Shown: positions 1 through 6,710 of the stretch, piece after piece
How the letters are laid out: the number at the start of each line of letters is the position of its first letter
Numbering within the stretch: the first letter of the stretch is position 1
Source of the DNA: Actinomycetes bacterium
GTDB lineage: Bacteria > Actinomycetota > CALGFH01
Length of the DNA stretch: 16,080 nt
NCBI GenBank assembly: GCA_030152105.1
Contig: JASLIH010000039.1
Location: 1 to 16,080 of the forward strand
Reading direction: 5' to 3'
Position numbers and translations under genes: made by a program
The notes under the pieces: model-generated
Told to the model about the DNA's origin: nothing
What the model saw: the letters and a program-made list of their open reading frames with translations, nothing else
Databases searched by the model: none

Positions 1-932
1 GGCCTGATCCCGGCCGGCCATCACATGCTGGTAGCGCAGCGCGACCTGCGGCGAGGTGTGGCCCATGCGCTCCATCAACTCGCGGGTGTTCGCCCCAGCC
101 GCCAACGCCATGGTGGCGGCCGAGTGGCGCAGATCATGAACTCGTAGCCCCTCAACTCCAGCCGCCCTCGTGGCGGGCACCCACCAGCGGCGGCGGAAGT
201 CGACCGACGCAGATACCCGCCCTGTGGGGCCGGGAACACTAGCCCCTCGGGACCGGGCTCGGCGAAGTTGGCCAGGTGCTCGGCCAAGGCGACGGCGGCC
301 ACGGCCGGGAGGGTGACGGTGCGATGGCCGGCCTCGGTCTTGGGCGGGCCGGGGATGAGTTGGCCGTTGACCTCGGCCACCTGCTCGGCGGCGGTCACCC
401 GGCCATGCAGCAGGTCGACGCGCTTGACGCGCAGGCCGACCAGCTCGCCCCAGCGCAGCCCACCGTAGGCCGCGACCAGGATCAGCGCCCGATGGCGAGG
501 GTCGGTGGCGTCGGCCAGGGCGGCAACCTGGGCCACGGTGGCAAAGCGCATCTCTGGTGCCCGCTCCTGGCTGGCACCCTTGACGGTGCAGGGGTTGCGT
601 GGCAGGTAGCCCGCCTCCACGGCCGCGCCCAGGATGCGCGACAGCAGCCGGTAGGCCTTGGCGACCGTGCTCGGGCTCAGCTTCTCGGCTTGGAGGTTGG
701 TCAGCCAGGCACGCACGGCCAACGGATCGATGCTGCTCAAGGCGGCCTTACCGAAGGTCGGGAGCAGGAATCGGCGTAGCAGGTAGGCGTACAGGTCGCG
801 GGTGGTCGGGCGCAGGTTGGTCGTCGTGGCCTGCCAGCGCTTGGTCCACTCGGCCGAGTCGCGGTGTCGGGCCGCAGGGAGCAGGAGGCGTCGTTCTTCA
901 CCGTGATCGTCTGGCGGGACCAGGCCGAGCAC
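1..932 (-). pseudogene. Tyrosine recombinase/integrase, frameshifted and 5'-truncated, running off the left edge
   Basis: This would be the site-specific recombinase of an integrative element. From the 5' side the frame shows a SAM-like core-binding domain (TTNLRPTTRDLYAYLLRRF, then LSPSTVAKAYRLLSRIL). The catalytic domain follows, with Arg I in YGGLRWGEL and the catalytic Lys in PPKTEAGHRTV. The frame is lost near 196-200, where GGAAGTCG appears to lack one base (GAAAGT expected), and a stop follows at 75-77. In the neighbouring frame the rest of the domain is perfect: HDLRHSAATMA (H-x-x-R), ERMGHTSPQ (GH box) and ALRYQHV (nucleophile Tyr), open to base 1. The recognisable protein begins only near 855; the usual arm-binding N-terminus is absent, and the codons out to the ATG at 932 are antisense to an ssb remnant. 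So this is either a decayed gene or one with a sequencing indel on top of a real 5' truncation. Identity as an integrase is certain; its status as a pseudogene is likely. Confidence 0.88.
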
Positions 933-1115
933 GCCGCGAAGTCCCTGGCCAAGGGCAGCCGGGTTGTGGTCATGGGCCGGCTCCAGCAGCGGGCATGGAC
1001 CGCTGAGGACGGCAACGCCCGATCAGTCGTGGAGGTCGTGGCCGACGAGCTGGGGCCAAGCCTGCGGTGGGCGACGGCGACCACGACCAGGGCGACGAGG
1101 AGCCAGGACCAGTAA
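864..1115 (+). pseudogene. ssb: Single-stranded DNA-binding protein, 5'-truncated remnant
   Basis: From about 888 the frame reads as the middle and C-terminal part of an actinobacterial SSB OB fold: EASFFTVIVWRDQAEHAAKS, KGSRVVVMGRLQQRAWTAED, and SVVEVVADELGPSLRWATAT. The first OB strands are missing, so roughly half the fold is absent; the GTG at 864 is just the first in-frame start after the break. The 5' end collides head-to-head with the 5' end of the minus-strand integrase at about 855-888, which marks a rearrangement junction. SSB genes of this short, tail-less type are common cargo of actinobacterial integrative elements and plasmids. The remaining frame is intact to the stop, but a functional SSB is unlikely. 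A second remnant of the same gene lies at 6561-6655. Confidence 0.85.
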
Positions 1116-1278
1116 CCAGCTCGGCCAACGAGGCGACGTAGCGGGCGCGGGTGAGGGAGCAGCATGCCAGCGTCCCGCTCCGTCGTGTCCATGCTATTGA
1201 GGGAGCTGGGAGACTTTTCTCTACACCCTCAAGGCCGGCCCTGCGGACGCGCCACGGACACTGGCGAACCGGCCTCAG

Positions 1279-1308
1279 CTGAACACTGACCACAGAGAGC
1301 GATATGAT
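1279..1308 (+). promoter_or_regulatory. Putative sigma-70-type promoter of the 1342 gene
   Basis: CTGAAC (1279-1284) and TATGAT (1303-1308) are separated by 18 bases. The expected transcript start, near 1315, leaves a leader of about 27 bases that contains GGAG at 1332-1335. Found by eye; there is no conservation data. Confidence 0.45.
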
Positions 1309-1341
1309 CCGAGGTGGTCGGCCGCATGACTGGAGTAGTCC

Positions 1342-1800
1342 ATGGATTACATAGAGGAACTTGGTAAGGCCAACGACGCGCTTGCAGATCAGTCGGCCGA
1401 GGAGCAACGGAAACGAGCTAAAGCGCGGCAGGAGGGGCAGGAGGCTTTCCAATTCCTCGATCGCCTGCGGAACTTCCTCCTGGACAATGGCTCTCCTGGC
1501 AGGGAGGAAATAGTACTAGAAAGGGATCCGCGTGATCCTGCACGACCCGAAGTACGACTGGGCTGGCGGATCGCCACGCTGCAGGTAGACGACCAGGAAT
1601 ATGACGGTGACACGGTACTGGTGCTCTTTTCGGATCGGACGGAAGTAGCAGAAGCTGAATACTTCCATGAGCTTGAGCCCTGCACGGTACGTTGGAACAA
1701 GGGTTCAAGCCCTGGTCCTCCTGGAAGTCTGAGCCCCAAAGTCATCGAAGGCATTGCTGAGTTCTTAAAGACTCATCAGTTGGACTGGGACGGAAGATAG
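1342..1800 (+). CDS. Hypothetical protein, 152 aa, AT-richer orphan gene
   Basis: I do not recognise this family. The ATG at 1342 has a fair ribosome site (GGAG at 1332-1335, spacing 6) and a promoter-like pair upstream. The protein starts with a charged, probably helical or coiled segment (about residues 1-45, rich in Glu, Lys, Arg, Ala and Gln). A mixed alpha/beta part follows with hydrophobic strands (GWRIATLQV, DTVLVLFS) and a C-terminal amphipathic helix (VIEGIAEFLKTHQ). No signal peptide or membrane segment is seen. The DNA is visibly less GC-rich than the rest of the window and uses A/T-ending codons (GAA, CTT, ATA, AGA) that are rare elsewhere, which suggests recent transfer. It sits alone between element debris on both sides. 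The intact frame, start signals and protein-like composition support a real gene; function is unknown. Confidence 0.72.
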   Translation: MDYIEELGKANDALADQSAEEQRKRAKARQEGQEAFQFLDRLRNFLLDNGSPGREEIVLERDPRDPARPEVRLGWRIATLQVDDQEYDGDTVLVLFSDRTEVAEAEYFHELEPCTVRWNKGSSPGPPGSLSPKVIEGIAEFLKTHQLDWDGR

Positions 1801-2146
1801 CCCAACGGGCACCGGCGGCAACGACTGGGTCTGAGGAATCACAGGCAGCCGCCCGGCACCGCCTCAAGCAGACAACATCGTGGGAGGCGGCCCCGAGTTC
1901 GAGTCTCCACCCGGCCGCCGCGAGCCCTCCGGGCTCTGCCCACGACGCGGTCGGTCACCAGGGACGGGCCTCACCCTCCGGGCGAGCTGGGAGCCGTGGC
2001 CGCCAGGTGGGAGCAGCCTCGTCCTCGCCGACCGTGCCACCTGCGTGCCATTCACAGGAGTCTTCAACGGTCCTCAGCGGACAGCCACGGACAACCACGA
2101 AGCAGCCCGACCTGCGCCGTTCCTCATCTCCGAATGAGGGGCAACA
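1801..2146. other. Non-coding stretch with tRNA T-arm-like motif and a small hairpin
   Basis: No convincing gene is seen. GAGTTCGAGTCTC at 1895-1907 looks like a tRNA T-arm, but the lower stem does not pair and no anticodon arm precedes it. GAGCCC/GGGCTC at 1922-1936 forms a 6-bp hairpin with a 3-base loop and no T-run. It could be a weak terminator for the 1342 gene, though it lies more than 120 bases past the stop. Confidence 0.4.
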
Positions 2147-2332
2147 ATGTCGTCCTCCCAACCGGCCCTCTCTGGCCGTCAGCTGCCACGCGGCCATCTC
2201 CTGGCCCTCAACCGGAGCTTCCGGCGCACCCTGGAGGCCGAGAACAAGTGCCCCCGGACCATCGAGGCCTACACCGACGCCGTCCGGCGCTTCTGGCGCT
2301 TCTTCCCGGTGAGCGGATCCCGGCCGGCATAG
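2147..2332 (+). pseudogene. XerC/XerD-like integrase, N-terminal stub only
   Basis: The 61-residue frame has a good ribosome site (GAGGGG at 2136-2141). Residues about 20-53 carry the typical opening of a tyrosine recombinase core-binding domain, with the ALNRSFRRTLEAENKCPRTI stretch followed by EAYTDAVRRFWRFF. Homologues continue into a long SAM-like bundle and a catalytic domain of more than 150 residues. Here the similarity stops at about 2307 and the frame closes 8 codons later. Nothing downstream on either strand resumes the catalytic domain, so this is the intact 5' end of a gene truncated by deletion or rearrangement. It is distinct from the integrase at the left edge and points in the opposite direction. 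Confidence 0.72.
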
Positions 2333-2461
2333 ACGACCACCTACCAGCGTTTGCCGCGCTTCTAATCACCAGGAGGCTCCTTGATCACCCGCCCGAGGAA
2401 GCAAGGATGATCAGGAGGCAAGCAGAGCAAGCCGCCCCAGGCCGTTTACTTAGGCGTTGTG

Positions 2462-2508
2462 CGCGCCGCGAGGGATTCGAACCCCAAACCGCCAGATTCG
2501 TAGCCTGG
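2462..2508 (-). tRNA. 3' half of tRNA-Arg(ACG), truncated; likely attachment-site remnant
   Basis: Read on the minus strand, this has an anticodon arm CCAGG-CTACGAA-TCTGG (5 bp with one G-T; anticodon ACG). A 5-base variable loop, a T-loop TTCGAAT in a G-rich stem, and an acceptor strand GCGGCGC with discriminator G follow. GAGC, fitting the 3' D-stem strand, lies just 5' of the anticodon arm. Beyond that there is no D-loop and no 5' acceptor strand (GCGCCGC expected), so the gene is half missing. CCA is not encoded. Integrative elements of actinobacteria often recombine in the 3' half of tRNA genes and leave exactly such a copy at the distal end. Confidence 0.6.
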
Positions 2509-2517
2509 AGCTCAGCG

Positions 2518-2594
2518 TCGATCTGGTCGGCTCCAGACGGATCTGGCCTGCTCACGTTGGAGGCCTCGTCGATCTGGAAGGATCCAGACGGGTC
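2518..2594. repeat. Imperfect 26-bp direct repeat, 51-bp period
   Basis: Copies at 2518-2543 and 2569-2594 share TCGATCTGG at the start and TCCAGACGG inside, with about 22 of 26 positions identical. They lie just beside the tRNA half, where integrase arm-type sites would be expected. The 51-bp period is a multiple of three, so a coding origin (repeat DPSGxxQID on the minus strand) is possible too. Confidence 0.6.
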
Positions 2595-2612
2595 CCGTCG
2601 GATCGTCTGGAT
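2582..2612. repeat. Perfect 9-bp inverted repeat
   Basis: ATCCAGACG (2582-2590) and CGTCTGGAT (2604-2612) are exact inverted copies around a 13-base spacer. The left arm is part of the second direct-repeat copy. It could be a protein-binding site of the lost element or a cruciform end; no T-run supports a terminator. Confidence 0.55.
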
Positions 2613-2670
2613 GGTCAAACGGATGATCAAGTGCGGCACCGGCCGGGACCCACCCAGGTGCTTGCCGCGC

Positions 2671-2745
2671 TCAGCGGCTGGGCGGGGTGCGGGAGGCGAG
2701 GGTCTTGATGTAGTCGGCGCGCTCGAAGGCGGCCGGGTCGGGGAC
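2671..2745 (-). pseudogene. C-terminal coding scrap (24 codons plus stop)
   Basis: The minus strand reads VPDPAAFERADYIKTLASRT and then PPSR followed by a stop at 2671-2673. It has protein-like composition and codon use, but an in-frame TAG sits immediately upstream at 2746-2748, so no start exists. It looks like the tail of a lost gene cut at the same point where the plus-strand scrap begins. The family is not recognised. Confidence 0.4.
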
Positions 2746-2806
2746 CTACGACGATGTCCGCGATGCCGACGGCAACGTCTACATCGACCGTCGTGACGAG
2801 GAATAA
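2744..2806 (+). pseudogene. C-terminal coding scrap (20 codons plus stop)
   Basis: The plus strand reads TYDDVRDADGNVYIDRRDEE and stop, an acidic, well-formed protein tail with actinobacterial codon use. There is no usable start upstream in this frame before a TAG near 2710. It abuts the minus-strand scrap at about 2745, which marks a junction of two unrelated gene ends. The family is not recognised. Confidence 0.4.
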
Positions 2807-2824
2807 CGGCGGTGGATCGTCCGG

Positions 2825-5800
2825 TCAGGAGGCCGAGTCGACCCACGGGGCCTTGGCCGGGCGCAGCTGGGCGGTGGCGCCGACCCGGCGGAAGAAGGCC
2901 AGGGCCGGCCGGCGCTGGGCGTCGGCGTCGGCGGGGCGGCCGGCCTCCAGCAGCCGGCCGGCGGCGCGGAGGCGGGCGGCGGCCTCGTCGGGCTGGGAGC
3001 CGATCCGGGCGTACTGGTCGGCGGCCTCCTCGAAGTCGCCCCTGGCGGCCGCGGTCGCGGCCGCCAGCCACGGCGGCAGCGGGCTGAGCCGGGCGACCAG
3101 CGGGGCTAGCTCGTCCCCGCGGCCCAGGTCGTGGAGGACCAGGGCTAGCTCGCCCGACCAGTCGGGGTTGGTCACCAGCACCCCCTGGGCGGCCAGCAGC
3201 GCCAGCAGCTCGCCGGCCCTGGCGTCGGCCTCCTCGACCGACCCGGCGACCAGCAAGGCGTGGGCCTGTAGGGCGAGGGCGGCCTGGAGGGCCTCGGGGG
3301 CGCCCTGCTGGCGGCCCAGCTCGACGTCGGCGGCGGCGTCCTCGAGGGCGCCGGCCAGGTCGCCGCGGGCCAGGCGGATGCGGCCCCTGACCAGCCGGCA
3401 GACGTCCTCCATGAAGTGGCGCACCCCGGCCGCGGTCTCGGCGACGAACCGGTCGGCCCCGGCCACGGCCGCGTCCCAGCGGCCCCGCCAGTAGTCCTCA
3501 AGGACGTGCTCGGCGGCGAGCAGGCGCAGCTCGTTGGCGAGCCCGAACCGCTCGGCGGCCTCGCGGCCGCTTGCTTGAAGCTCGAAGGCGCGCTCGAGCT
3601 CGCCCCTGGCGACCACGCAGCTGGCCAGGTTGCTGTAGGCGGTGGCGCTGTAGGGGGCGTTGGCCTCGACGGCCAAGGCCAGGGCCCGCTCGAGGTCGGC
3701 CACCCCGCCCGGGTCGCCACTGAAGCTGCGCGCCCCGCCGATGGAGCCGTGGGCCCTGGCCGCCAGGCCCGGGTCGCCGGCCAGCTCGGCCAGGGCCAGG
3801 CCCTGGCGGCCGACGGCGATCGCCTCGGCGTTGCGCCCGGCCTGCATCAGGCGGCCGGACAGGCTGACCATGGCCAGCGCCTTGGCCCGCGACGGCGGCG
3901 CCCCCTCCAGGAGGGCGGCGGCCCGCCGGCCGTGCTCCAGGCTCTCCTCGCCCCGGCCCTGCCAGGAGCTGAGCTGGCCGAGCATGGCCTCGGCCTCGGC
4001 CGCCCCCTGCCGGTCGCCGCCGGCCAGCAGCCCGTCGCGGGCCTCGGCCAGCAGCTCGTCCCCGGCCTGCTCGGCGTACATGCGGGCCTGGCCGAGCCGC
4101 CGCAGCAGCCGGGGCCGCTCGGGGTCGGCGGCCGGCCACAGCTCCAGCGCGGCCCCGTACCAGCGCCCGGCGGCCGCGAAGGCGTTTAGGTCGAGGGCCC
4201 GGTCGCCGGCGTCGCGCAGGGCCAGCCGGGCCCGGCCGGCCAGGCCGGCGGTGTCCTGGCCGGCGACCCGGGCGAAGCCGAGCGCCCGCTGCCAGTGGTG
4301 GGCGAGCAGTTCGGCCCGGTCCTCGGCCCGGTCAGGGGCCAGCGCCTCCAGCCACTCGGCGGCCCGCCGGTGCTTGTCCGCCCTGGCCGCCCGGGGCAGC
4401 TGCCCGTAGGCGACGTCGCGGACCAGCACGTGGCGGAACGCGTACTGGCGCTCCCCGGCCACCGACGAGCGGCCCTCGCGGCGCAGGAACGCCCGCCGGT
4501 CCAGGAGCTCCAGGCGTGCCTCGAGGGCCGACGGCTCGGCCTCGGCCACCGCGGCCAGCGCCCCCAGCCAGCCGACGGTGCCGACCACGGCCGCGTCCTG
4601 GAGCAGCGCCTTGTCCTCGGGGGCGAGGGTGTCGAGCCGGGCGGCGATGAGGTGCTGGACCGACTCGGGCAGCGGCAGCTCGCCGGCCCGCTCCAGCCGC
4701 CAGCTCCCCCCGACCCGGCGCAGCACGCCCCGGTCGGCCAGCATGCGCACGTACTCCTCGGCGTACAGCGGGTTCCCGCCCGCCCTGGCCAGCAGGGCGG
4801 CCTGGAGTTCGGCCGGGACCAGGGCCTGGTCGAGCAGGCCGGCGACCAGCCGGGCGGTGTCGGCGTCGCCGAGCGGGGCCAGCGATACCACGGCGTCGCC
4901 GTCCGCACCGCGGCCCCAGCCCGGCCGCCGGGCCAGCAGCTCCGGCCGGGCGGTGGCCAGCACCAGCAGGGGCACGTCGGCGGCCCAGTCGAGCAGGTGG
5001 TCGAGGAAGTCGAGCAGGGCCTCGTCGGCCCAGTGCAGGTCCTCCACCACCAGCACGGCCGGCGTCTGGGCGGCCAGGGCCTCGCAGAACCGCCGCCAGG
5101 CCGCGAACGCCTCCTCGCGCCGGTCGCCGCCCGGCAGCAGCGCGGCCAGGCCAACCAGCGGGCTGAGGTGGCCGGTGACCCAGGCCGCCTCCCGCTCGTC
5201 GGGGACCAGGTCGGCCACCACCCTGGCCAGCTTGCCGGCGGCCCGGTCGGCCGGGTCGGACTCCTGGATGCCGGCCTGGGCCTTGACGATCTCGCCTAGC
5301 GCCCACAGGGCCACGCCCTCGCCGTAGGGCAGGCAGCGCCCCTGCCGCCAGACCACCAGCTCGGGGGCGGCCTCGACCTCGCGCCACAGCTCGAACACCA
5401 GCCGGCTCTTGCCGATGCCCGGCTCCCCGACCACGGTCAGGAGCCGCGGCCGGCGCTCGTCCCTGGCCCTGGCCAGGGCGGCCCGGAGCAGCCCGAGCTC
5501 GCGCGCGCGGGCCACCAGCGGGCTTCTCGGAGCCTGCTCGAGGGCGACCCCGGAGCGGCTGCGGACGCCCTCGGCCCGCCAGATCGGCACCGGCGCGGCC
5601 TTGCCCTTGACCTGGACCGGCGGCAGCGGCTGGTAGTCGATCAGCCGGCTGGTGGCCCGCCAGGTCGTCTCCCCCACCAGCACGCCGCCCACCGGGGCGA
5701 TCGCCTGCAGACGCGAGGCGGTGTTGGCCACGTCCCCGGTGAGGAAGTGCTCGCCCCGCTCGGGGATGGCGTCGAGCAGGACCACCGCCTCGCCGGTGTT

Positions 5801-6208
5801 GACCGCCACCCGGACGGCCAGGCCCAGCCCGGGCCGGGCCTGGTTGAGCCGGTCGATGGCCTCGACCACGTCGAGGGCCGCCCGCACTGCCCGCTCGGGG
5901 TCGTCCTCGTGGGCGGCGGGCACCCCGAACACCCCCACCACGGCGTCGCCGATGAACTTCTCGACCGTGCCGCCGAAGCGCTCGATCTCACGCCGGGCCC
6001 GGTCGTGGTAGGGGCCGAGGCGGGCCTGGATCTCCTCGGGGTCGGCCTCGTCGGCCTGGGCGGTGAACCCGACCAGGTCGCAGAACAGGACGCTGACGAC
6101 CTTGCGCTCCTCGCGCTGCCGCCCTGGCGCCGCCAGCGGGGCGGCGCAGGCCAGACAGAACCGGGCCCGTTCGGGATTGTCCTCGCCGCAGTGCTGGCAG
6201 ACGGCCAT
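2825..6208 (-). CDS. Zinc-ribbon class III adenylate/guanylate cyclase fused to AAA/STAND ATPase with helical repeats
   Basis: This 1127-residue multidomain signalling protein probably makes a cyclic nucleotide and couples it to an ATP-driven switch. A zinc ribbon comes first (C4, C7, C18, C21). The class III cyclase domain spans about 33-212. Metal ligands are D43 (FCDLVGFT) and D87 (EKFIGDA), K83 and D158 sit at the purine-selecting positions, and N161 and R165 (GDVANTASRL) are the transition-state residues, so catalysis looks intact. The AAA_16/STAND ATPase follows, with Walker A GEPGIGKS at 260-267 and Walker B LVVEDLHWAD at 385-394. From about 620 to the end are TPR-like Ala/Leu-rich helices, probably a sensor. 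No membrane segment is seen. The frame stays open 37 codons further upstream, but MAVCQHCGEDNPERARFC is the usual start of this family. TAGCAT at 6221-6216, seven bases before ATG, suggests a leaderless transcript. No linked partner gene shows the signal it reads. Confidence 0.93.
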   Translation of the reverse strand: MAVCQHCGEDNPERARFCLACAAPLAAPGRQREERKVVSVLFCDLVGFTAQADEADPEEIQARLGPYHDRARREIERFGGTVEKFIGDAVVGVFGVPAAHEDDPERAVRAALDVVEAIDRLNQARPGLGLAVRVAVNTGEAVVLLDAIPERGEHFLTGDVANTASRLQAIAPVGGVLVGETTWRATSRLIDYQPLPPVQVKGKAAPVPIWRAEGVRSRSGVALEQAPRSPLVARARELGLLRAALARARDERRPRLLTVVGEPGIGKSRLVFELWREVEAAPELVVWRQGRCLPYGEGVALWALGEIVKAQAGIQESDPADRAAGKLARVVADLVPDEREAAWVTGHLSPLVGLAALLPGGDRREEAFAAWRRFCEALAAQTPAVLVVEDLHWADEALLDFLDHLLDWAADVPLLVLATARPELLARRPGWGRGADGDAVVSLAPLGDADTARLVAGLLDQALVPAELQAALLARAGGNPLYAEEYVRMLADRGVLRRVGGSWRLERAGELPLPESVQHLIAARLDTLAPEDKALLQDAAVVGTVGWLGALAAVAEAEPSALEARLELLDRRAFLRREGRSSVAGERQYAFRHVLVRDVAYGQLPRAARADKHRRAAEWLEALAPDRAEDRAELLAHHWQRALGFARVAGQDTAGLAGRARLALRDAGDRALDLNAFAAAGRWYGAALELWPAADPERPRLLRRLGQARMYAEQAGDELLAEARDGLLAGGDRQGAAEAEAMLGQLSSWQGRGEESLEHGRRAAALLEGAPPSRAKALAMVSLSGRLMQAGRNAEAIAVGRQGLALAELAGDPGLAARAHGSIGGARSFSGDPGGVADLERALALAVEANAPYSATAYSNLASCVVARGELERAFELQASGREAAERFGLANELRLLAAEHVLEDYWRGRWDAAVAGADRFVAETAAGVRHFMEDVCRLVRGRIRLARGDLAGALEDAAADVELGRQQGAPEALQAALALQAHALLVAGSVEEADARAGELLALLAAQGVLVTNPDWSGELALVLHDLGRGDELAPLVARLSPLPPWLAAATAAARGDFEEAADQYARIGSQPDEAAARLRAAGRLLEAGRPADADAQRRPALAFFRRVGATAQLRPAKAPWVDSAS

Positions 6209-6560
6209 GCGGACGATGCTAGACCATCTACACTTGGCCCAGCTCCCAGCGCTGACCAACGCGCCGTCAGCGCTGAGTTCGGCGTAAATGCGCTCGGCCT
6301 GGGCACGCTTGGTCAGCACCTCGGCGTCTGGCCGCTGGGCCTCGGCGCGGCTGGGCGTCTGGTCAGCGCCGACCAGCGAGCGGTCAGCCCCAGCGAAGAG
6401 CTGCGCACGGCCGAGGCGGTCATGCTGAAGAACATGCAGGCGATGCAGGACGGCTCAACGCCCTAGGCGAGAAGGCGCGCGGGGAGCCCTCCTCGGGGAG
6501 GAGGCCATCTTGCATCGAGAACACGCCTGGGGCGGCGCGGGTTAAGGCGTTGATCCTTGC
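6209..6560. other. Gene-poor debris upstream of the cyclase
   Basis: The minus frame entering the cyclase from 6319 reads LTKRAQAERIYAELSADG and LVSAG, which looks like real protein but does not belong to the cyclase. I take it as an unrecognised fragment of an element gene joined in frame near 6240. CCTCC-TCGG-GGAGG near 6490-6505 can form a small hairpin. No intact gene is visible. Confidence 0.4.
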
Positions 6561-6655
6561 GTGGTCGAGGTCGCGGCCGAGGAGCTGGGCCAAGCCTGCG
6601 GTGGGTGACGGCGACGACGACCAGGACGACGTGGAGCCGGGAGCGGTAGCTCGCC
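6561..6655 (+). pseudogene. ssb: Second ssb C-terminal remnant, frameshifted
   Basis: The DNA aligns with the last part of the remnant at 1028-1120. VVEV, EELG and the shared stretch CCAAGCCTGCGGTGGG are followed by GACGGCGACnACGACCAGG in both. Here the G-run before CCAAGC (about 6587-6590) has one base fewer, so the frame stops early. With the base restored it would read through a normal SSB tail (GPSLRWVTAT-like). Nothing of the OB fold 5' of this segment remains. It is on the same strand as the first copy, about 5.5 kb away. Confidence 0.7.
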
Positions 6656-6675
6656 TGCTCGCGGTGCGGTGACGC

Positions 6676-6710
6676 TTGACCGCACAACTCTAGATATATA
6701 GAGTTAATCC
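6676..6710 (+). promoter_or_regulatory. Promoter with overlapping palindromic operator for the PadR operon
   Basis: TTGACC (6676-6681) and TAGAGT (6699-6704) are 17 bases apart, and ATG follows 6 bases after the -10 box, so the mRNA is probably leaderless. AACTCTA (6686-6692) and TAGAGTT (6699-6705) are perfect inverted arms around GATATA and cover the -10 box and part of the spacer. This is the place and symmetry expected of an operator for the dimeric PadR product encoded immediately downstream. Autorepression is inferred. Confidence 0.72.

Larger units (their letters stand above)
2333..2824. other. Rearranged debris region between integrase stub and cyclase gene
   Basis: No intact gene is present. 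The segment holds the tRNA-Arg 3' half (2462-2508), a direct repeat (2518-2543 and 2569-2594), an inverted repeat (2582-2612) and two fused C-terminal coding scraps (2671-2745 minus, 2744-2806 plus), each listed separately. The part 2333-2461 shows nothing recognisable. Confidence 0.6.

Noticed and set aside
1895..1907. Second tRNA remnant based on a T-arm-like GAGTTCGAGTCTC
   Set aside because: Only three of five T-stem pairs form and there is no anticodon arm or acceptor pairing; too weak to call.
3..2329. Shared GATCCCGGCCGGC at 3-15 and 2317-2329 as possible element ends
   Set aside because: The first copy is part of integrase codons (AGRD) and the match does not extend; 13-base matches are expected by chance in DNA this GC-rich.
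6240..6390. Several GGTCAGC/GCTGACC motifs as iterons or regulator sites
   Set aside because: Spacing is irregular, orientation is mixed, and the motif is short and made of common codons in this DNA.
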